Shown here: positions 1 to 8,392 of the stretch, in pieces | Position numbering within the stretch: the first letter of the stretch is position 1 | Layout of the letters: every line of letters begins with the position of its first letter | Assembly: GCA_003506435.1 (NCBI GenBank) | Contig: DOAQ01000014.1 | Location: 1 to 64,000 of the forward strand | Source of the DNA: Prolixibacteraceae bacterium | GTDB taxonomy: Bacteria; Bacteroidota; Bacteroidia; Bacteroidales; Prolixibacteraceae | DNA length: 64,000 nucleotides | Direction of reading: 5' to 3' | The notes under the pieces: generated by a model | The model's input: only the letters and a program-made list of their open reading frames with translations | Databases searched by the model: none | What the model was told of the DNA's origin: nothing | Program-made: the position numbers and the translations under genes

Positions 1-249
1 TTATTATATATTTATTTGGTATTATTTATGTTGTCAGGGCTGGAAAGCAAAAGTGTTACCAACGACAAAAGCTCTTTTAAGTATGCCTTGGTCGTTGAGG
101 AAAAAGACCCCAATCTGAATATTGAAAAATGGATGATTGACGGAAATTTTTGGGATTCATTAAACAACAACCCTCTCCCGGTTATTGAAGATAACGATGG
201 AGAACTGGAATTGGAAGCATGGATGATTCAGGGGAAATACTGGAAATGA
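1..249 (+). CDS. small exported protein with two WM-W motifs (5' partial)
   Basis: The frame is open from the first base of the window. It begins with a hydrophobic stretch (LLYIYLVLFMLSG) that looks like the end of a signal peptide, so the start is probably just upstream; ATG at 28 is the only internal alternative. The mature part is acidic and holds two copies of a short motif, EKWMIDGNFW and EAWMIQGKYW, the second at the extreme C-terminus. Small exported Bacteroidota proteins ending in similar acidic WM-x-x-x-(Y/F)W motifs are common, but I know of no assigned function. A terminator-like hairpin follows 45 bp downstream. Confidence 0.6.
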   Translation, partial: LLYIYLVLFMLSGLESKSVTNDKSSFKYALVVEEKDPNLNIEKWMIDGNFWDSLNNNPLPVIEDNDGELELEAWMIQGKYWK

Positions 250-293
250 AAATATGGATTTGGTTAGTTAAGTAGTAAATCTCAGAAAAAAGA

Positions 294-317
294 AAAGGGG
301 CTCAAAAAAGCCCCTTT
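294..317 (-). terminator. rho-independent terminator between convergent genes
   Basis: Perfect 8-bp stem (AAAGGGGC / GCCCCTTT) with an 8-nt loop. Read on the minus strand it is followed by a T-rich tract (TTTCTTTTTT), so it should end the carboxylase operon. It may also work for the small + strand gene. Confidence 0.8.
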
Positions 318-323
318 CGTATT

Positions 324-647
324 TTATATCCGTTCAACTTCGAGCATCAAATGCATTTTTGGTATTTTTTCACCTTTGGTAACGTAGATTTTCACCACTT
401 TCCCATCAAAAGGCATTTGTACCTTGTTGTGCATTTTCATCGCTTCAAGAATAAGAATTACATCCCCTTCTTTTAGCTTTTGTCCTTCTTTCGCCTGTAT
501 ACCAATGATCGTTCCGGGAATAAAGGATAAAATCTTGTTTTCATCCGGCTTTTCCCATTTTATCCGGTTTTCATACTTTCTGGTGTACTCTGTTTTATAA
601 ACAGCGCTGTGTACAATCAGAGGTTTGTATATTGTATTCTCTGCCAT
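324..647 (-). CDS. biotin carboxyl carrier protein of acyl-CoA carboxylase/decarboxylase
   Basis: A 107-aa protein with a C-terminal biotinyl/lipoyl domain (about residues 38-105). The biotinylation motif EAMKM has its lysine at residue 71, and the flanking beta-sandwich glycines are typical. It carries the carboxybiotin between a biotin carboxylase and the carboxyltransferase encoded directly upstream. The gap to the carboxyltransferase gene is only 16 bp, so the two form one minus-strand operon. The short N-terminal part (about 35 residues) is unlike long AccB linkers and resembles the carriers of propionyl-/methylmalonyl-CoA enzymes. No biotin carboxylase gene is next to it. Confidence 0.9.
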   Translation of the reverse strand: MAENTIYKPLIVHSAVYKTEYTRKYENRIKWEKPDENKILSFIPGTIIGIQAKEGQKLKEGDVILILEAMKMHNKVQMPFDGKVVKIYVTKGEKIPKMHLMLEVERI

Positions 648-663
648 AAATTTTTAGTTAAGA

Positions 664-2208
664 TTAAAACGGAGGAATTCCGTGTTTCTTCGCTGGACGG
701 TTATCCACTTTATTGGCCGAAACCTGCAAAGCGTGCAACAATATTTTACGGGTTTCCTGAGGTTCAATTACCTCATCGACATAGCCTCTGGCTGCAGCCA
801 CATACGGATTTGCAAATTTTTCCTTGTACTCTTCGATTTTTTGTTTGCGCATTGCTTCCGGATCTTCAGCTTCCGCAATTTCTTTCCGGAACACGATATT
901 GGCAGCGCCTTCCGGTCCCATAACTGCAATCTCGGCGGTTGGCCATGCAAATACGAAATCGGCGCGCAGATGGCGCGAGTTCATTGCAATATAACCACCT
1001 CCGTATGCTTTGCGGATGATTACCGTAATTTTCGGAACGGTTGCTTCACTGTACGCATACAGGATTTTTGCCCCGTGGCGGATTACCCCGGCATGTTCCT
1101 GATCAACGCCCGGAAGATAGCCCGGAAGGTCTTCAAGAGTAATGAGCGGAATATTGAACGCATTGCAATAGCGGATGAAACGGGCTGCTTTGTCCGAACT
1201 GTCGCAGTCGAGCACACCGGCGAGTACTTTGGGCTGATTGGCAACAAAACCAACAGTTTCACCATTCATGCGGCCAAACCCAATGACGATATTCGGGGCA
1301 AACAGTTCCATGATCTCAAAAAATTCGGAACCATCGGAAATGGATTTGATAATATCACGGATATCGTATGGCAAACGCGCGTCAGCAGGAACGATGTCTT
1401 CAATCTTATATTTCGAAACGGGTTCTTTCACCGGAAATATCTTTGCTTTTTGCGTATTGTTCCACGGTATGTAAGTGATCAGTTTTTTGATTTGTTCGAA
1501 ACATTCTTTTTCGCTGATTGCATAAAAATGGGCATTCCCGGTCAGTTCGGCATGAACTTTAGCCCCACCCAAATCTTCCATCGAAATTTCTTCGCCCAAA
1601 ACCGTTTTAATAACGCTGGGGCCTGTGATGAACATTTTTGAAATGTTTTCGACCACAAAAACAAAGTCAGTCAGTGCAGGCGAATAAACAGCGCCTCCGG
1701 CACATGGCCCGAGAATAACTGAAATTTGCGGGATAACCCCTGAAGCCAGCGTGTTACGAAAGAAGATTTCGCCATAACCGGCCAACGAGTCGACCCCTTC
1801 CTGAATACGGGCGCCCCCCGAGTCGTTGATTCCGACAAGAGGAACCCTCATTTTAAGCGCATGATCCATGATTTTAGTGATCTTACGGGCGTGCATCAAA
1901 CCTAACGAACCGCCGGCAACGGTGAAGTCCTGTGCAAAAACACAGATCGGCGAACCATAAATAGTACCTGTACCGATAATTACACCATCGCCATGAAGGA
2001 CTTTGCCTTCCATATCAAAATCACGTCCCGCATGTTCCACAAAAAGGTCGTATTCGTGAAATGAACCTTCATCAACGATTGAAAGTATGCGGGCGCGGGC
2101 CGTCATTTTGCCCATTGCAATTTGTTTACCAATGGCTTCGTCCCCACCACCTTTCTGTACTTCCTGTTTTCTTTTCCGAAGGTCTAGGATGTTTCTTTTC
2201 AGTGACAT
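664..2208 (-). CDS. acyl-CoA (propionyl-/methylmalonyl-CoA) carboxyltransferase subunit
   Basis: A 514-aa carboxyltransferase of the PccB/MmdA family, full length for that family. The N-terminal half has the acyl-CoA-binding glycine patches (GINDSGGARIQEG, GPCAGGAVYSPALTDF). The C-terminal half has the carboxybiotin site (RKAYGGGYIAMNSR, WPTAEIAVMGPEGA). It transfers CO2 between biotin on the carrier protein and propionyl-CoA/methylmalonyl-CoA. In Bacteroidota this reaction belongs to the succinate-propionate route. Direction (carboxylase or decarboxylase) cannot be told from sequence: neither the biotin carboxylase nor the membrane decarboxylase subunits are present. First gene of the operon with the biotin carrier. 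Confidence 0.9.
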   Translation of the reverse strand: MSLKRNILDLRKRKQEVQKGGGDEAIGKQIAMGKMTARARILSIVDEGSFHEYDLFVEHAGRDFDMEGKVLHGDGVIIGTGTIYGSPICVFAQDFTVAGGSLGLMHARKITKIMDHALKMRVPLVGINDSGGARIQEGVDSLAGYGEIFFRNTLASGVIPQISVILGPCAGGAVYSPALTDFVFVVENISKMFITGPSVIKTVLGEEISMEDLGGAKVHAELTGNAHFYAISEKECFEQIKKLITYIPWNNTQKAKIFPVKEPVSKYKIEDIVPADARLPYDIRDIIKSISDGSEFFEIMELFAPNIVIGFGRMNGETVGFVANQPKVLAGVLDCDSSDKAARFIRYCNAFNIPLITLEDLPGYLPGVDQEHAGVIRHGAKILYAYSEATVPKITVIIRKAYGGGYIAMNSRHLRADFVFAWPTAEIAVMGPEGAANIVFRKEIAEAEDPEAMRKQKIEEYKEKFANPYVAAARGYVDEVIEPQETRKILLHALQVSANKVDNRPAKKHGIPPF

Positions 2209-2294
2209 AGAAATAGATTTTAATTAAAAAAAAGTCTCCGATTCCCGAAGTTTTCATTCATAATTTGAGAGACAGAACGTCAATCTTTCGGGCT

Positions 2295-2302
2295 CAAAAT
2301 TA
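2295..2302 (-). promoter_or_regulatory. -7 promoter element for carboxyltransferase operon
   Basis: On the minus strand this reads TAATTTTG, an exact match to the Bacteroidota -7 consensus TAnnTTTG, about 87 bp upstream of the carboxyltransferase ATG. No TTTG lies at the ideal -33 distance, so the call rests on one element. Confidence 0.4.
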
Positions 2303-2408
2303 AGATTTTTTTATACAAACAAGCGTTTTGCAAAACATTTGTTTCTTTTTGAAGAATCACTGTAATTATTTGTTTTTGAACTATTATCCGCAAAGTTTGA
2401 ATCTTTAA

Positions 2409-3500
2409 TCAGCGGGCGGCCCACTTGTAAAGATACACTGCAAGAACGCCAAAAAGCAGATTGGGTATCCAGGTAGCTAAATAAGACGGCAACAAGCCCG
2501 AATGGGCAAAAACCGTGCTAACCTGCATGAACATGATATACGAAAAACTGATCAGGATGCCAAACCCCAGGTGTAGGCCGATGCCTCCTTTCACTTTTCG
2601 TGAGGCAAGCGATACTCCGATCAGGGTAAGAATGAATGCAGAGAAAGGTCCGGACCGACGGCGATGCTTCTCCAGTTCGTAATTGATGGTGCTTACGCCA
2701 CGCAGTTTCAGGTCTTTGATTTCCTTATTTAATTCCGGGAGTGCAATGGTTTCCACCACATCGCGCATCACCCGGTAGTCTTCCGGTTTCATATTCAGGG
2801 TGGTGTCAATTTCTTCTCCCTTGGTAATCGTTTCCTTGTAACCGTCGATTTCACGAATCACATAACTGTGAATTGTCCATTTCTTTTTTGCACGGTCCCA
2901 TTTAATATATTCAGATGAAAGCTTCGATACCAGCTTCCGTTCCTCGAACCGTTCCATTGTAAATTTATAACCTACGTCGTTTGATGCGTTGTAGCTGCTG
3001 ATGTAAACGAAAAGTCCGGGTTCAAGCTGCTGATGAATATCGGCGCTTGTCTCATACCCTTTGGCATTAATATAGCTATTTCTGAACTCAACTCGTTTTT
3101 TATTTGCAGGCGGTATCACATAATTACCCAAAACGTACGAAAACAAAGCAATCACCATTGCCGAAACCATATACGGCAACATCAAACGGCGGAACGAAAC
3201 TCCACTGCTCAGGATGGCAATGATTTCGGTATTGTAGGCCATCTTTGAAGTGAAATAAATAACGGCAATAAATGTAAAAAGGGAACTGAAAAGATTGGCA
3301 AAATAAGGGATAAAATTGAAATAGTAATCCAAAAGGATTGCCTTGGTCGGGACTTCTTTCGAAATAAAATCATCGAGGTTTTCCGACACATCAAAAACGA
3401 TTGAAATACTTATAATCAATGTGATAGCATAGAAAAAAGTTCCCAGAAACTTTTTAATAATATACATATCGATCCTCTTCAGCCCGAAAAGTTGTTTCAT
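2409..3500 (-). CDS. lptG: LptF/LptG family lipopolysaccharide export permease
   Basis: A 363-aa YjgP/YjgQ-family inner-membrane protein. Three hydrophobic helices lie in the N-terminal third (about 15-37, 60-83, 102-124), then a periplasmic beta-jellyroll-like domain (about 135-275), then three helices (about 285-303, 306-328, 337-358). This is the LptF/LptG layout. It works with LptB2 and LptC to extract LPS from the inner membrane. F and G paralogues are hard to separate, so the symbol is tentative. Its ATG overlaps the tgt stop as ATGA, so the two are translationally coupled, an arrangement I associate with Bacteroidota. Confidence 0.88.
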   Translation of the reverse strand: MKQLFGLKRIDMYIIKKFLGTFFYAITLIISISIVFDVSENLDDFISKEVPTKAILLDYYFNFIPYFANLFSSLFTFIAVIYFTSKMAYNTEIIAILSSGVSFRRLMLPYMVSAMVIALFSYVLGNYVIPPANKKRVEFRNSYINAKGYETSADIHQQLEPGLFVYISSYNASNDVGYKFTMERFEERKLVSKLSSEYIKWDRAKKKWTIHSYVIREIDGYKETITKGEEIDTTLNMKPEDYRVMRDVVETIALPELNKEIKDLKLRGVSTINYELEKHRRRSGPFSAFILTLIGVSLASRKVKGGIGLHLGFGILISFSYIMFMQVSTVFAHSGLLPSYLATWIPNLLFGVLAVYLYKWAAR

Positions 3501-4627
3501 AATCGTACAGACAGTTGGTTAACCATTTTTTCTTTCCAGCTTTTAAATGTATCCGCCAAAATCTGGCGCCGGGCTTCTTTTACCAGCCAAAGGTAAAAAG
3601 CCAGATTGTGCTGACTGGCAATTTGTGCCCCCAGCATTTCGTTCGAAATAATTAAATGACGTAAAAAAGCCTTGTTGTATTGTTTGTCAACAAACGAAGT
3701 TCCGTTGGGATCAACCGGAGAAAAGTCGGTTGCCCATTTCCGGTTTTTAATATTAATGATTCCCTCGCTGGTAAAAAGCATTCCGTTACGTCCGTTGCGG
3801 GTCGGCATTACACAGTCGAACATGTCAATTCCGCGGTCAATCGCCTCCAGGATGTTGACCGGCGTGCCAACACCCATCAGGTAGCGGGGCTTATTTTGCG
3901 GAAGAATTTCATTCACTACTTCAATCATGGCATACATGTCCTTTTCGGGTTCGCCCACAGAAAGTCCGCCAATGGCATACCCGTCGCTATTGAACCCGAT
4001 AACGTGTTCAGCCGCCTTTTGGCGCAATTCCGGATATACAGCGCCCTGCACTATCGGGAACAGTGATTGTCTGTGCCCATATACCGGACTGGTTTGTTCA
4101 AACCGGTTCCAGCAACGTCCGAGCCAACGCTGTGTCAGTTCGAGCGATTTTTTCGCATAGGCAAATTCTGCATCACCCGGTGTGCATTCGTCAAAAGCCA
4201 TGATAATGTCGGCCCCGATTTTTCGCTGAATGTCCATCACGTTTTCAGGAGTAAACAAATGCGACGAGCCATCAATATGCGACTGAAATTTTGCTCCTTC
4301 TTCGGTGAGTTTCCGTATGTCGCCCAGCGAAAAGACCTGGTACCCGCCACTGTCGGTCAGTATCGGGCCATTCCATCCGTTGAAGCGGTGCAAGCCGCCT
4401 GCCTGTTCAATAATGTCGATGCCCGGGCGTAGATACAGATGATAGGTATTCCCCAGAATAATTTGTGCCTGTATGTCTTCCTTGAGGTCTTTTTTGTGGA
4501 TGCCTTTCACCGATCCGGCAGTGCCCACAGGCATGAAGATCGGGGTTTCTATTTTCCCGTGATCAGTTTCCAGAATTCCAGCTCTCGCTTTGGTTTCAAA
4601 TGCAGTATATTGAAGGTCGAATTGCAT
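3497..4627 (-). CDS. tgt: tRNA-guanine(34) transglycosylase, queuosine synthesis
   Basis: A 376-aa TIM-barrel enzyme, normal length. It exchanges guanine 34 of GUN-anticodon tRNAs for preQ1. The general base is D92 in LTDSGGYQVFS; the nucleophile is D271 in FDCVMPTRNGRNG; substrate-binding GGLSVGE is at about 220-226. Aligned by eye with E. coli Tgt, the zinc ligands C302, C304 and C307 fall at G309, S311 and D314, and only the histidine (H340) is kept. The structural zinc site therefore looks lost. A -7 element lies at 4646-4653. The gene is coupled to the lptG-like gene by a 4-bp overlap. Confidence 0.95.
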   Translation of the reverse strand: MQFDLQYTAFETKARAGILETDHGKIETPIFMPVGTAGSVKGIHKKDLKEDIQAQIILGNTYHLYLRPGIDIIEQAGGLHRFNGWNGPILTDSGGYQVFSLGDIRKLTEEGAKFQSHIDGSSHLFTPENVMDIQRKIGADIIMAFDECTPGDAEFAYAKKSLELTQRWLGRCWNRFEQTSPVYGHRQSLFPIVQGAVYPELRQKAAEHVIGFNSDGYAIGGLSVGEPEKDMYAMIEVVNEILPQNKPRYLMGVGTPVNILEAIDRGIDMFDCVMPTRNGRNGMLFTSEGIINIKNRKWATDFSPVDPNGTSFVDKQYNKAFLRHLIISNEMLGAQIASQHNLAFYLWLVKEARRQILADTFKSWKEKMVNQLSVRL

Positions 4628-4645
4628 GCAATTTTTTTAAGTGCT

Positions 4646-4653
4646 CAAAGATA
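4646..4653 (-). promoter_or_regulatory. -7 element for tgt-lptG operon
   Basis: Minus strand TATCTTTG, an exact TAnnTTTG match, 19 bp upstream of the tgt ATG. A TTTG lies 16 bp further upstream, slightly closer than the usual 19 bp. Confidence 0.6.
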
Positions 4654-4740
4654 ACCATAAAAGTTAAATCAAAAGAAAGAGGATTTTTTTGCCGGGCGTT
4701 AATTAAAATTAAAAAAGTGATGTAGATTCTGTACGAATGT

Positions 4741-4748
4741 TAAATTTG
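4741..4748 (+). promoter_or_regulatory. -7 element before GT2 gene
   Basis: TAAATTTG matches TAnnTTTG and ends 17 bp before the GTG start. No clear -33 element. Confidence 0.4.
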
Positions 4749-4765
4749 CCGGAAAATTACGACTT

Positions 4766-5902
4766 GTGACCGACTTTAATTTCCAAATGTATACGATATG
4801 GGAATGGATCTTAATTATTGCACTATTCCTGTTTTTTTTGATCCAGTTGTATTTCATTTTAAGATATTTCCTGAGAATATTATTTCTGAAACCGGCTCCT
4901 GAAAGTATCTTTGAAAACCATATATCTGTAGTTGTTCCTGTCCGGAATGAAGAGGAAAAAATACAATCAATCATTGAAGAACTTCTCTCCCAGCAATTCT
5001 CGAATTTCGAATTGATTATGGTTGATGATCATTCGATGGACCGGACATTTGAGTTATTATTTAGTCTGACCAAAAAGTACAAAAACGTAAAATATACGGG
5101 CATTGCCCAGGATGTCCGGTTTTCCGAAAAAATGAACATCAATCTGGGTATGAAAGCGGCAAAAGCTACCTGGATTGTTTTTACCGATGCCGAAGTGCCT
5201 GACCGTGACCGCGAATGGTTGAAAAAATTGAATTGCTACATTAACGACGATGTAGATGCCGTGATTGGTTATTCAAATGTGGTCAGGGGAAAGGGATTTT
5301 TACGGTTTTTCTTTCGGCTTGAAAAAATGTGGCAGTTTTTGCAGGGAACCGCTTTCACCCTTGGTGGAAGAACGTTTATTGCCGATCAAAACAATGTACT
5401 GATGCGCAAAAAAATATATTTCGAGGCAGGAGGTTTCCGGCAGCACATCAACAAGCATTATGCAAACCTCGAACTAATTCTGAATGAAAAAATCGACAGC
5501 AAACGTATCCGGGTTGCTACCGGCAATGTAGCGGTCCTATCGACAATCGATGAAAATTACGACATGTCGTTCCGTAATCTGGTAAAAAAATCGATGCAAA
5601 TCAGAAAAAATTTATCAGTGTTCAGTCGTATGGCCTTATTTATGGATGAATATTCACGGATAGCGCTGATTTCCGCATTTACACTCTTGTTTATTTTTCG
5701 CCCTTTGTATTGGGAATTCTCTTTTATTCTCTTGTTTATTTACCTTTTATTGCTGTTTATTGTTTTGGTGAGCAACCAAAAACGTTTGAAGGAACAGAAA
5801 ATATATTTATCTTCGTTAGTATACATGTTGATCAGACCACTATTCGTAGTATTGATCGGATTGCTAATGTTTATTAAAGACCGAAGAGATCGATGGATTT
5901 AA
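4766..5902 (+). CDS. membrane-anchored family 2 glycosyltransferase
   Basis: About 378 aa. One N-terminal membrane helix (about 12-34) is followed by a GT-A domain: ISVVVPVRNEEE at about 53-64, MVDDHSMD with the nucleotide-binding aspartates at about 86-92, and a DxD-like TDAE at about 140-143. Two or three C-terminal helices (about 295-370) complete it. The layout resembles processive or membrane GT2 enzymes that add sugars to lipid or polysaccharide. Donor and acceptor cannot be read from sequence. The start is GTG 4766 or ATG 4787; both keep the helix. The 3' end overlaps the sigma gene by 10 bp. Confidence 0.85.
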   Translation: MTDFNFQMYTIWEWILIIALFLFFLIQLYFILRYFLRILFLKPAPESIFENHISVVVPVRNEEEKIQSIIEELLSQQFSNFELIMVDDHSMDRTFELLFSLTKKYKNVKYTGIAQDVRFSEKMNINLGMKAAKATWIVFTDAEVPDRDREWLKKLNCYINDDVDAVIGYSNVVRGKGFLRFFFRLEKMWQFLQGTAFTLGGRTFIADQNNVLMRKKIYFEAGGFRQHINKHYANLELILNEKIDSKRIRVATGNVAVLSTIDENYDMSFRNLVKKSMQIRKNLSVFSRMALFMDEYSRIALISAFTLLFIFRPLYWEFSFILLFIYLLLLFIVLVSNQKRLKEQKIYLSSLVYMLIRPLFVVLIGLLMFIKDRRDRWI

Positions 5903-6498
5903 ATCACCAGTTATCGGACAAGGCGCAACAAGACTTTATTCTTGTTGAAGCGGCGTTGACAGGGGATGAAAAAGCATTCGCCAAGTTAATGGGCCGGTAC
6001 AAGGATGCGATTTATTTTATGCTCCTGAAAATGGTGAATAATAAAAGCGATGCTGAAGACCTGACAATTGAAGCATTTGGTAAAGCCTTTAAAAACCTCC
6101 ATCAATATTCTCCCAGTTATGCATTCAGTACATGGCTGTTTAAAATCGCATCGAACAACTGCATCGATTTTTTGCGGAAACGGCGTGGGGTGCATATTCC
6201 CATCGACAGCAACCAGGAAAATAACGAACCCGACCAACAGGTGCGCCTGAAGTCGAACGACCCCAATCCCGAGCAAAAACTGATCCGGATGCAAAAAGCA
6301 ATCCTGCTCCGGAAGGTGGTACGACGTTTAAAACCCCGTTACCAGACGTTGGTTGAACTTCGCTATTTTCGCGAATATTCGTACGAGGAAATAGCAAACG
6401 AACTGAAATTACCTTTGGGAACGGTGAAAGCGCAGCTTTTCAGGGCACGCGAAATGCTCTTCAAAATGATCGACTCCGAAATGGGGGAAGAGGATTAA
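5893..6498 (+). CDS. RNA polymerase sigma factor, sigma-70 (ECF) family
   Basis: A 201-aa ECF-type sigma factor. Region 2 spans about residues 25-95 (DAEDLTIEAFGKAFKNL, then FSTWLFKIASNNCIDFLR) and region 4 about 140-195 (RYQTLVELRYFREYSYEEIA, then LPLGTVKAQLFRARE, the helix-turn-helix). No anti-sigma gene follows; the next gene is rsmG, 18 bp downstream. It overlaps the GT2 gene by 10 bp, so it is co-transcribed with it. Because it lacks a FecR/SusC partner it is probably not one of the PUL regulators. Confidence 0.9.
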   Translation: MDLNHQLSDKAQQDFILVEAALTGDEKAFAKLMGRYKDAIYFMLLKMVNNKSDAEDLTIEAFGKAFKNLHQYSPSYAFSTWLFKIASNNCIDFLRKRRGVHIPIDSNQENNEPDQQVRLKSNDPNPEQKLIRMQKAILLRKVVRRLKPRYQTLVELRYFREYSYEEIANELKLPLGTVKAQLFRAREMLFKMIDSEMGEED

Positions 6499-6516
6499 AC
6501 ATTCTGCCCGATTTTT

Positions 6517-7143
6517 ATGAACATCATCCGAAAATATTTTCCCGGACTTAATGATCTGCAAATGGAGCAGTTGGGTATGCTTCGCGGTTTATATGAAGAG
6601 TGGAATGCCCGCATCAATGTTGTGTCGCGCAAAGACATTGAGCAATTATACGAACGTCATGTGCTGCACTCGATGTCCATTGCAAAATTCATTCAGTTTG
6701 TTCCCCGCACTCAAATCATGGATGTTGGCACCGGTGGTGGTTTTCCCGGAATTCCGCTGGCCATTTTGTTTCCTGAAAGTGATTTTTACCTAGTCGATTC
6801 CATTGCGAAGAAAATAAAAGTAGTAACCGAAGTTGCTTCAGCGCTGGAACTAAAAAACGTGAAAGCCGGGCAGATGAGGGCAGAACAGGTCGCGCAGCAA
6901 TTCGATTTTGTGGTGAGCCGGGCAGTAACCGCTTTTCCTGATTTTGTCAATTTAGTGAAAGGAAAAATAAAAATGGACAACCGGAATTTGCTGGCAAACG
7001 GTATTTTGTACTTAAAAGGCGGCGACTTTGAAGAAGAAATAAAACCATTTGGCAACAAGGCAGTTGTTTACAAGCTGGATGATCTGTTTGACGAGGAATT
7101 TTTTGAAACGAAGAAGCTCATTCATCTCACAATAAAAAAATAG
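6517..7143 (+). CDS. rsmG: 16S rRNA (guanine(527)-N(7))-methyltransferase
   Basis: A 208-aa Rossmann methyltransferase, the usual length for RsmG/GidB. The SAM-binding motif VGTGGGFPGIPLAI is at about residues 70-83, followed by FYLVDSIAKKIK with the acidic ribose ligand, and VSRAVTAFPD at about 132-141. It methylates G527 in the 530 loop of 16S rRNA, the site whose loss gives low-level streptomycin resistance. Third gene of a GT2-sigma-rsmG run. Confidence 0.93.
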   Translation: MNIIRKYFPGLNDLQMEQLGMLRGLYEEWNARINVVSRKDIEQLYERHVLHSMSIAKFIQFVPRTQIMDVGTGGGFPGIPLAILFPESDFYLVDSIAKKIKVVTEVASALELKNVKAGQMRAEQVAQQFDFVVSRAVTAFPDFVNLVKGKIKMDNRNLLANGILYLKGGDFEEEIKPFGNKAVVYKLDDLFDEEFFETKKLIHLTIKK

Positions 7144-7162
7144 AAAATAAAATTGCCTTTGC

Positions 7163-7193
7163 TTTGGATAAAATCAAAAAACGTTTATTTTTG
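7163..7193 (+). promoter_or_regulatory. Bacteroidota promoter of rpmH
   Basis: TTTG at 7163-7166, a 19-bp spacer and TATTTTTG at 7186-7193 match the -33/-7 pattern (TTTG, about 19-21 bp, TAnnTTTG) exactly. The rpmH ATG is 44 bp downstream. Confidence 0.8.
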
Positions 7194-7237
7194 CAGTCCG
7201 ATTTTAAAGAGTATATATCAATTAAAAATAAAGACCG

Positions 7238-7396
7238 ATGAAAAGGACCTTTCAGCCATCAAACAGAAAGCGCAGAAACAAACATGGTTTCAGAGAAAGA
7301 ATGGCAACTGCAAATGGCCGTAAAGTATTGAAAGCCCGCAGAGCAAAAGGCAGAAAAAAATTAACAGTTTCTGACGAGCCAAGACACAAGCGCTAA
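7238..7396 (+). CDS. rpmH: 50S ribosomal protein L34
   Basis: A 52-aa basic protein read directly from the sequence, beginning MKRTFQPSNRKRRNKHGFR and ending SDEPRHKR. The TFQPSNRKR and HGFRERM signatures are diagnostic of L34. It is a component of the large ribosomal subunit. The gene has its own strong promoter upstream and an intrinsic terminator 32 bp downstream, so it is monocistronic here. No dnaA or rnpA gene is adjacent. Confidence 0.97.
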   Translation: MKRTFQPSNRKRRNKHGFRERMATANGRKVLKARRAKGRKKLTVSDEPRHKR

Positions 7397-7428
7397 GAAG
7401 ATATTATATTGACTTCAATATACATGAG

Positions 7429-7458
7429 AGGTAAAGAACGGTGTTTCTTTACCTTTTT
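7429..7458 (+). terminator. rho-independent terminator after rpmH
   Basis: Perfect 10-bp stem (AGGTAAAGAA / TTCTTTACCT), 6-nt loop CGGTGT, and a run of five T. Confidence 0.85.
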
Positions 7459-7579
7459 GTGTTTCTGAAGGGGGACTTTCAATTGGAAACATCAAAATTC
7501 TTTCGTTTCTTTTTTTTGAAGCTGCAAATACTATTTTTTCAATTATTTTTGTTTCCAATCTAAAACAAGAACTTCCGGC

Positions 7580-8392
7580 ATGGGTATAAAATCATTTCTA
7601 AAAAGCAAACTATTTTTGAAACAACTGGTCCTTGCAATTGTCATCACGCTCGTTTTGGCTTATCTGACCATGTTCATGTTGCGGATATACACCGATCATG
7701 GCGAAAGCTATTCGGTTCCCGACCTGAACGGCATGACCGTCGAACAGGCCGAAAAGGTGATTGTAAAGAGTGACTTCCGTTTCCAGGTTATCGACTCCAT
7801 GTTTGTTAAAGATGCTGTCCCCGGAACAATTGTAGGACAGGTTCCCGTTGCCGGAGCAAAGGTAAAAAAGAACCGTACCCTGTTTTTAACCACCTGTACC
7901 ATGACACCCGAACAGATTGCCATGCCGAAACTTACCGATATTGCCTACCAGCAAGCCCTGAACGTAATTGAAAGTTTAGGCCTCGAAATTGGAGATATTA
8001 TTTACAGGCCTTCTGAATATACCAATCTGGTTCTGGAACAACGGGTTTACGGCGAAATTGCAGAAGTTGGCATGCAGGTACCGAAAGGAACCCGTGTTGA
8101 CCTGATCGTCGGACAGGTTTTTTCAGACGAAGAAATCATTATACCTGATCTTTTGGGAGAAACATATTCAAGCGCAAGAGATACACTGAGAGCTTACTTC
8201 TTGAATTTTGGCGCAGTTATTTTCGACGATTCGCTTTCTTTTGACGAAGACAGCGCCATTGCCCGGATATGGAAACAACGCCCCGAACCTTCCGATGCTC
8301 AGAAAATTTATCAGGGTCAGTCGATCGATATTTGGCTGACGGCAGACGAGGAAAAATTACAAAATATCCTTCAGGATAAAAACACCCCTTAA
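7580..8392 (+). CDS. PASTA domain-containing membrane protein
   Basis: A 270-aa protein with a short cytoplasmic N-terminus, one membrane helix (about 15-35) and three extracytoplasmic PASTA repeats starting VPDLNGMTVEQA (about 47), MPKLTDIAYQQA (about 115) and IPDLLGETYSSA (about 186). PASTA domains bind peptidoglycan fragments. Unlike the Ser/Thr kinases that usually carry them, there is no kinase domain. It directly abuts rluD (TAA then ATG with no gap), with ddl after that. A cell-envelope role is likely but unproven. Confidence 0.9.
   Translation: MGIKSFLKSKLFLKQLVLAIVITLVLAYLTMFMLRIYTDHGESYSVPDLNGMTVEQAEKVIVKSDFRFQVIDSMFVKDAVPGTIVGQVPVAGAKVKKNRTLFLTTCTMTPEQIAMPKLTDIAYQQALNVIESLGLEIGDIIYRPSEYTNLVLEQRVYGEIAEVGMQVPKGTRVDLIVGQVFSDEEIIIPDLLGETYSSARDTLRAYFLNFGAVIFDDSLSFDEDSAIARIWKQRPEPSDAQKIYQGQSIDIWLTADEEKLQNILQDKNTP

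Noticed and set aside
682..1641. 319-aa open frame on the + strand
   Set aside because: It lies entirely opposite the carboxyltransferase gene, has low-complexity, Cys/Phe-rich composition and no family motifs; a shadow of a long real gene.
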